Source: Candidatus Acidiferrum typicum
GTDB taxonomy: Bacteria > Acidobacteriota > Terriglobia > Acidiferrales > UBA7541
DNA length: 64,000 nucleotides
NCBI GenBank assembly: GCA_025463055.1
Contig: JAOAPV010000055.1
Coordinates: forward strand, 54,426-118,425
Direction: 5' to 3'
The notes under the pieces are model-generated. The model was not told the DNA's origin, did no database searches, and was given only the letters and a program-made list of their open reading frames with translations. The first letter of the stretch is position 1. Each line of letters begins with the position of its first letter. The position numbers were made by a program, and so were the translations under genes. Of this stretch, positions 61,314 to 64,000 are shown one piece after another.

Positions 61314-61904
61314 TTAGGAGCGGGCGCCCTGAAGCGCCTGCACGACGCTGACTGCGTCAGAGTCGATCTCCACTGCAACAGAGCGTTGAAGGAGTGTTAT
61401 CGATAATACGAGCCTTCGTTTGCCCTTCAAGTCCATCAAGATGCCCTCTAATCCTCGCAGCGCTCCGGCTTCAATCCGGACCTTGCTGCCAACCTCAAGA
61501 TAGGGGCACGGAAAATTCGACACCCCCGAAGCAACGAGCGTACGAATCGCCTGGATTTCTTGCTCGTCCACTGGCACAGGGACATGGTTATAGCCAACGA
61601 TTTGGGTGACCCCTGGTGTCTTCAAAATGGGTAGACGATCGTGGGGATTAAATCTGCAGAAAAGGTAGCCAGGAAAAAGGGGTGCCTGAACTTCCTTTAC
61701 TCGGTCTGACCAACGGCGCTGAGCCTTATAAAGTGGCAGGAACCATTCATATCCCTTACCTTGGAGGTGGTCCGCGACGCCAGTCTCATGGCGCATTCGA
61801 ACTTGGAGGGCGAACCAAGGATACTGGACTTCGGTGAACTCGGCGGAAGCATCGCCTTCACCTTGCATGCAGCTCGCAATTTCTTGAGTTTGTGTTTGTG
61901 ACAA
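61314..61904 (-). CDS. NusG-paralogue antiterminator (UpxY/RfaH/LoaP-like)
   Basis: About 184-196 aa. The NGN domain is PWFALQVRMRHETGVADHLQ, GYEWFLPLYKAQRRWSDRVK and APLFPGYLFCRF, the 'pLFPGYlF' signature of NusG-like specialised factors. PYLEVGSKVRIEAGALRGLE with GILMDLKGKRRLVLSI is the KOW domain. Such factors travel with RNA polymerase and prevent premature termination within their own long polysaccharide operon. The start is uncertain: TTG 61904 has AGGGCGG just upstream; an ATG at 61868 lacks one. Two RNA-hairpin candidates lie in its leader. Confidence 0.92.
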   Translation of the reverse strand: MSQTQTQEIASCMQGEGDASAEFTEVQYPWFALQVRMRHETGVADHLQGKGYEWFLPLYKAQRRWSDRVKEVQAPLFPGYLFCRFNPHDRLPILKTPGVTQIVGYNHVPVPVDEQEIQAIRTLVASGVSNFPCPYLEVGSKVRIEAGALRGLEGILMDLKGKRRLVLSITLLQRSVAVEIDSDAVSVVQALQGARS

Positions 61905-61916
61905 GCTACCGCCCTA

Positions 61917-61935
61917 AAAGTCCCAGAAGGACTTT
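61917..61935. promoter_or_regulatory. Leader hairpin (7-bp stem) just upstream of NusG-paralogue gene
   Basis: AAAGTCC-CAGAA-GGACTTT is a perfect inverted repeat with a 5-base loop, 12 bases before the TTG start of the NusG-like gene (as RNA, minus strand: AAAGUCC-UUCUG-GGACUUU). Hairpins in 5' leaders are the known recruitment sites for LoaP-type antiterminators, so this is a candidate, or an attenuator. Confidence 0.45.
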
Positions 61936-62018
61936 CCCCATTTCCGTTTTTCACTCGCTACCTAACGCACTATCGGTCGTTAAGTTAAACGATTCTTTCT
62001 CAATCTATGTAGCACGAC

Positions 62019-62042
62019 GCACGGTAAGTACCCATACCGTGC
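62019..62042. promoter_or_regulatory. Palindrome GCACGGTA-N8-TACCGTGC in NusG-paralogue leader
   Basis: Exact inverted repeat with 8-bp arms and an 8-base spacer, about 120 bp upstream of the NusG-like gene, in the gap after the CpsD-type kinase gene. As RNA it folds into a stable stem; as DNA it could be an operator. It is the only long palindrome in the 262-base gap at 61905-62166. Confidence 0.45.
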
Positions 62043-62166
62043 TTCCCGTAAGCCCAACAAGGGAACTGCTGTACCGGATATCTGTTCAACGCACGCACAC
62101 CCATAGAGTCATTTTCAACGAGTTCGGATGGTGAATTGTCCATGACTACTGGAGATTTCGACGGTC

Positions 62167-63105
62167 CTAGTTGGCGACCCCGGTCTTTAGCTCTTCGTTA
62201 TAGTAGGAGCCATATGCGGCAGCGTCGTCGGCGCAATTTAGAGCGACGCCGAGCAAATTCTTTTCGCGAAGCTGCTGGCAAGACTTCTGCGCACTATCGA
62301 ATCCCGTTTGCGCCGCGCGAACGACCGTTAGAACACCATCGCACAATTCGGCTAACATCAGCGCGTCCGAAACGGGCAGCGTAGGAGGCGAGTCCAGAAT
62401 CACCCAATCGAAGACAGGGCCGATCGTTTGCAATAGAGATTTTAGCCGGCCATTTGCGAGCAATTCTGCCGGATTTTCTGACTTCGTGCCTCCGGGAATA
62501 AAACACAGATATTCAGGCAAACCTCGTTGAATGACCGTCATTTCGGTCGCTTCCCCCTTCAGGTATTCAGCGAGGCCAGGGGAATTCGGTGCACGGAAAC
62601 TAGGATGGAGATCAGGCCGGCGCAAATCGGCATCAATCAAGAGGACTCGGCAATTTTGCTGCCGTGCCAACGCATGCGCAAGATTATTGGCGACGAAAGT
62701 CTTGCCTTCTCCGGGCAAGGAACTCGTGATGAGGATACTACGCAGTGGCTGCTTGTCGCGAACTTGGTACAGACGCGAGCGCAAGGTTCGGAATTGTTCT
62801 CGGACTGCGGGCGGAGCAGTGGGATCTGCAAAGACAGTGCGCTCGGGATCCAAGCGCCAGCCAGGATTCGCACAGTGCGTCCATATGTCGTCGAAGCGAA
62901 GAAATTCGGCCGCTCTCGTCTTAGTATCGATCTCGGAATGGATCAAGGGCTCTGAGTGGACGAGAGGGTCCAGTAGTGCCGGAGGAGGAATCGTGGGCGA
63001 CTCCGCGACACGGGTCTGGACCTCGGGCAGTATCGGAGGAGGTACCTCCAGTGGTACGGTCCTTTGTTGCTCAGCGCGCTTTAAAGCTTCGTGAATCCTG
63101 CTCAT
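62167..63105 (-). CDS. CpsD/CapB-type autophosphorylating tyrosine kinase (EPS control)
   Basis: 312 aa. The N-terminus MSRIHEALKRAEQQRT is the short helical start of the EPS 'BY-kinase' family, followed by a Pro-rich linker. Kinase motifs: Walker A SSLPGEGKTFVANNLA (about residue 128), Walker A' VLLIDADLRRPDLHP, then FDWVILDSPPTLPVSDALML as Walker B. A C-terminal tyrosine group, AAAYGSYYNEELK, is present. There is no fused TM activator (Wzz/GumC-like), so it is expected to need a separate membrane partner encoded nearby. It overlaps the AAA ATPase stop by 4 bp (ATGA). Confidence 0.9.
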   Translation of the reverse strand: MSRIHEALKRAEQQRTVPLEVPPPILPEVQTRVAESPTIPPPALLDPLVHSEPLIHSEIDTKTRAAEFLRFDDIWTHCANPGWRLDPERTVFADPTAPPAVREQFRTLRSRLYQVRDKQPLRSILITSSLPGEGKTFVANNLAHALARQQNCRVLLIDADLRRPDLHPSFRAPNSPGLAEYLKGEATEMTVIQRGLPEYLCFIPGGTKSENPAELLANGRLKSLLQTIGPVFDWVILDSPPTLPVSDALMLAELCDGVLTVVRAAQTGFDSAQKSCQQLREKNLLGVALNCADDAAAYGSYYNEELKTGVAN

Positions 63106-64000
63106 GGCTTCCTTTCGTGTACTCCGCTGGATACTGAATTATTGCGACCCATTTCTTCTAAAAGGTGATTCAAGCTGCGCAACAGCCCTTCCACCCTCTC
63201 TGAGGGGTCCTCACCGTTACGAACGACGGGCCGAGCCATGGGATCGAGCTCATCGAGCTCAAATTCATGTGCAGCTTCATGCACGACGGCCGGCGGAACA
63301 GGTTTCACTTGATCGACGAAAGAATTGATAAGCGAATTCTCACAGAGCAGGTTTGCGACGCGAGGAATGCCCCGGGAGTACTTGTAAATAGCTTCCACAG
63401 CCTCCGGTGAAAAAATGGGAGTTCCGTTAGCGCCGCCGATACGAAGCCGTTCGTTTATGTATCCTGTCATTTCTTCGAACGAGAGAGGCTGAGTTCGGCA
63501 CCGCATGGTGATGCGCTGGCGCAACTGACGAAGCCGCGGATCGCGCAACTTTTCCTCAAGCTCAGGCTGACCGGAAAGCACAATTTGCAGCAGCTTTTCG
63601 CTTGATGTTTCGAAATTAGTGAGGAGACGAATTTCCTCAAGCACCTCGAAAGAGAGATTCTGTGCCTCATCGACGATTAAGACAGAAGTCTTGCGATCGC
63701 GATAGCGTTGCAAAAGCCAGTGATTAAGCCGCATCAGCACGTGGCTTTTGTCACGGCTCTCACATGGAATGCCGAAGTCAGCCATCATGAAGTCGAAGAG
63801 CTGGTTTGTATCGAGCTGAGAGTTGAAAATGTAGGCGGTGGCCACACCCTCGAGATTCAGCCAATCGAGCAAGCGGTTGAGCAGCGTCGTCTTGCCCGTG
63901 CCCACTTCACCCGTGAGCAGGATGAACCCTTTCCGATTTTTAATGCCATAGGCGAGGCCCGCCAGCGCTTCCTGGATTTCCCGCGTCAGAAATAGATAAC
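63102..64000 (-). CDS. ExeA-like AAA ATPase of EPS locus, 5' end cut by window edge
   Basis: At least 298 residues; the frame stays open to the right edge, so the N-terminus lies outside. LFLTREIQEALAGLAYGIKN, FILLTGEVGTGKTTLLNRLL (Walker A), TSVLIVDEAQNLSFEVLEEI (Walker B with DEAQN) and QIVLSGQPELEEKLRDPRLR are the motifs of the ExeA/GspA AAA family. The group includes the XrtA-associated ATPases of PEP-CTERM EPS clusters. The C-terminal helical part (VHEAAHEFELDELDPMARPV) is about 80 residues. Its stop overlaps the kinase ATG by 4 bp, indicating one operon. Confidence 0.9.
   Translation of the reverse strand, partial: YLFLTREIQEALAGLAYGIKNRKGFILLTGEVGTGKTTLLNRLLDWLNLEGVATAYIFNSQLDTNQLFDFMMADFGIPCESRDKSHVLMRLNHWLLQRYRDRKTSVLIVDEAQNLSFEVLEEIRLLTNFETSSEKLLQIVLSGQPELEEKLRDPRLRQLRQRITMRCRTQPLSFEEMTGYINERLRIGGANGTPIFSPEAVEAIYKYSRGIPRVANLLCENSLINSFVDQVKPVPPAVVHEAAHEFELDELDPMARPVVRNGEDPSERVEGLLRSLNHLLEEMGRNNSVSSGVHERKP

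Overview
The window looks like a chromosomal segment of an Acidobacteriota bacterium (inference). The grounds are a moderately high GC content, a diderm gene set (porin, Mla-type lipid transport, TonB-like C-terminus, Wzx/O-antigen-ligase polysaccharide assembly), many SpoIIE/STAS/HATPase partner-switching proteins, and the general style of the proteins and intergenic hairpins. No rRNA, complete tRNA, CRISPR array, transposase or phage gene was seen.

Left part (1-7.9 kb, minus strand): a truncated UPF0182 membrane protein lies downstream of a Kdp high-affinity K+ uptake operon read right to left. The order is beta-barrel porin, a 28-residue membrane peptide, kdpF, kdpA, kdpB, kdpC. kdpDE are not in the window. 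From 8.2 to 17.7 kb there is a mixed metabolic set: Tat-exported metallo-beta-lactamase-fold hydrolase, secreted alpha/beta hydrolase, 14-TM MFS exporter, beta-hydroxyacid dehydrogenase, a second alpha/beta hydrolase, a receiver-SpoIIE phosphatase, a zinc alcohol dehydrogenase and a nitronate monooxygenase. From 17.9 to 25.9 kb come a GMC oxidoreductase whose C-terminus is shifted out of frame at a C6 tract, an AraC regulator, an FAD desaturase-like enzyme translationally coupled to a lipase-maturation-factor-like membrane protein, and a GH15 glucoamylase-like enzyme.

Middle (26-37.3 kb): a signalling and envelope block. A SpoIIE phosphatase faces an Mla-like operon (HATPase, STAS, MlaE, MlaF, MlaD, auxiliary lipoprotein), so a partner-switching module sits in front of a phospholipid transporter. 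Two plus-strand genes with uncommon architectures follow: a degenerate receiver fused through a TM segment and coiled coil to a trypsin-like protease, and a PilZ-TM-TonB-C protein. Next are a free-standing carrier-protein/thioesterase protein with a degenerate half-condensation domain and no adenylation domain, and its likely activating phosphopantetheinyl transferase.

Right part (37.35-64 kb, all minus strand): an exopolysaccharide cluster of about 27 kb. From its 5' side it encodes an ExeA-like AAA ATPase (cut by the window edge), a CpsD-type tyrosine kinase, a NusG paralogue with leader hairpins, a sugar-1-phosphate transferase with a degenerate GGDEF-like N-terminus, and WbpB/WbpE/WbpD-like enzymes for a 2,3-diamino sugar. 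An NDP-sugar epimerase, a UDP-glucose dehydrogenase-type enzyme, several glycosyltransferases, a secreted beta-helix protein, a Wzx flippase, an O-antigen-ligase-like polymerase, an asparagine synthetase-like amidotransferase, a FemAB/GNAT protein and a polysaccharide deacetylase follow. The set resembles XrtA/PEP-CTERM-type EPS loci, but no exosortase is visible. Its 3' end is decayed: a 5'-truncated flavin oxidoreductase remnant and an ATP-grasp gene carrying two opposite frameshifts.
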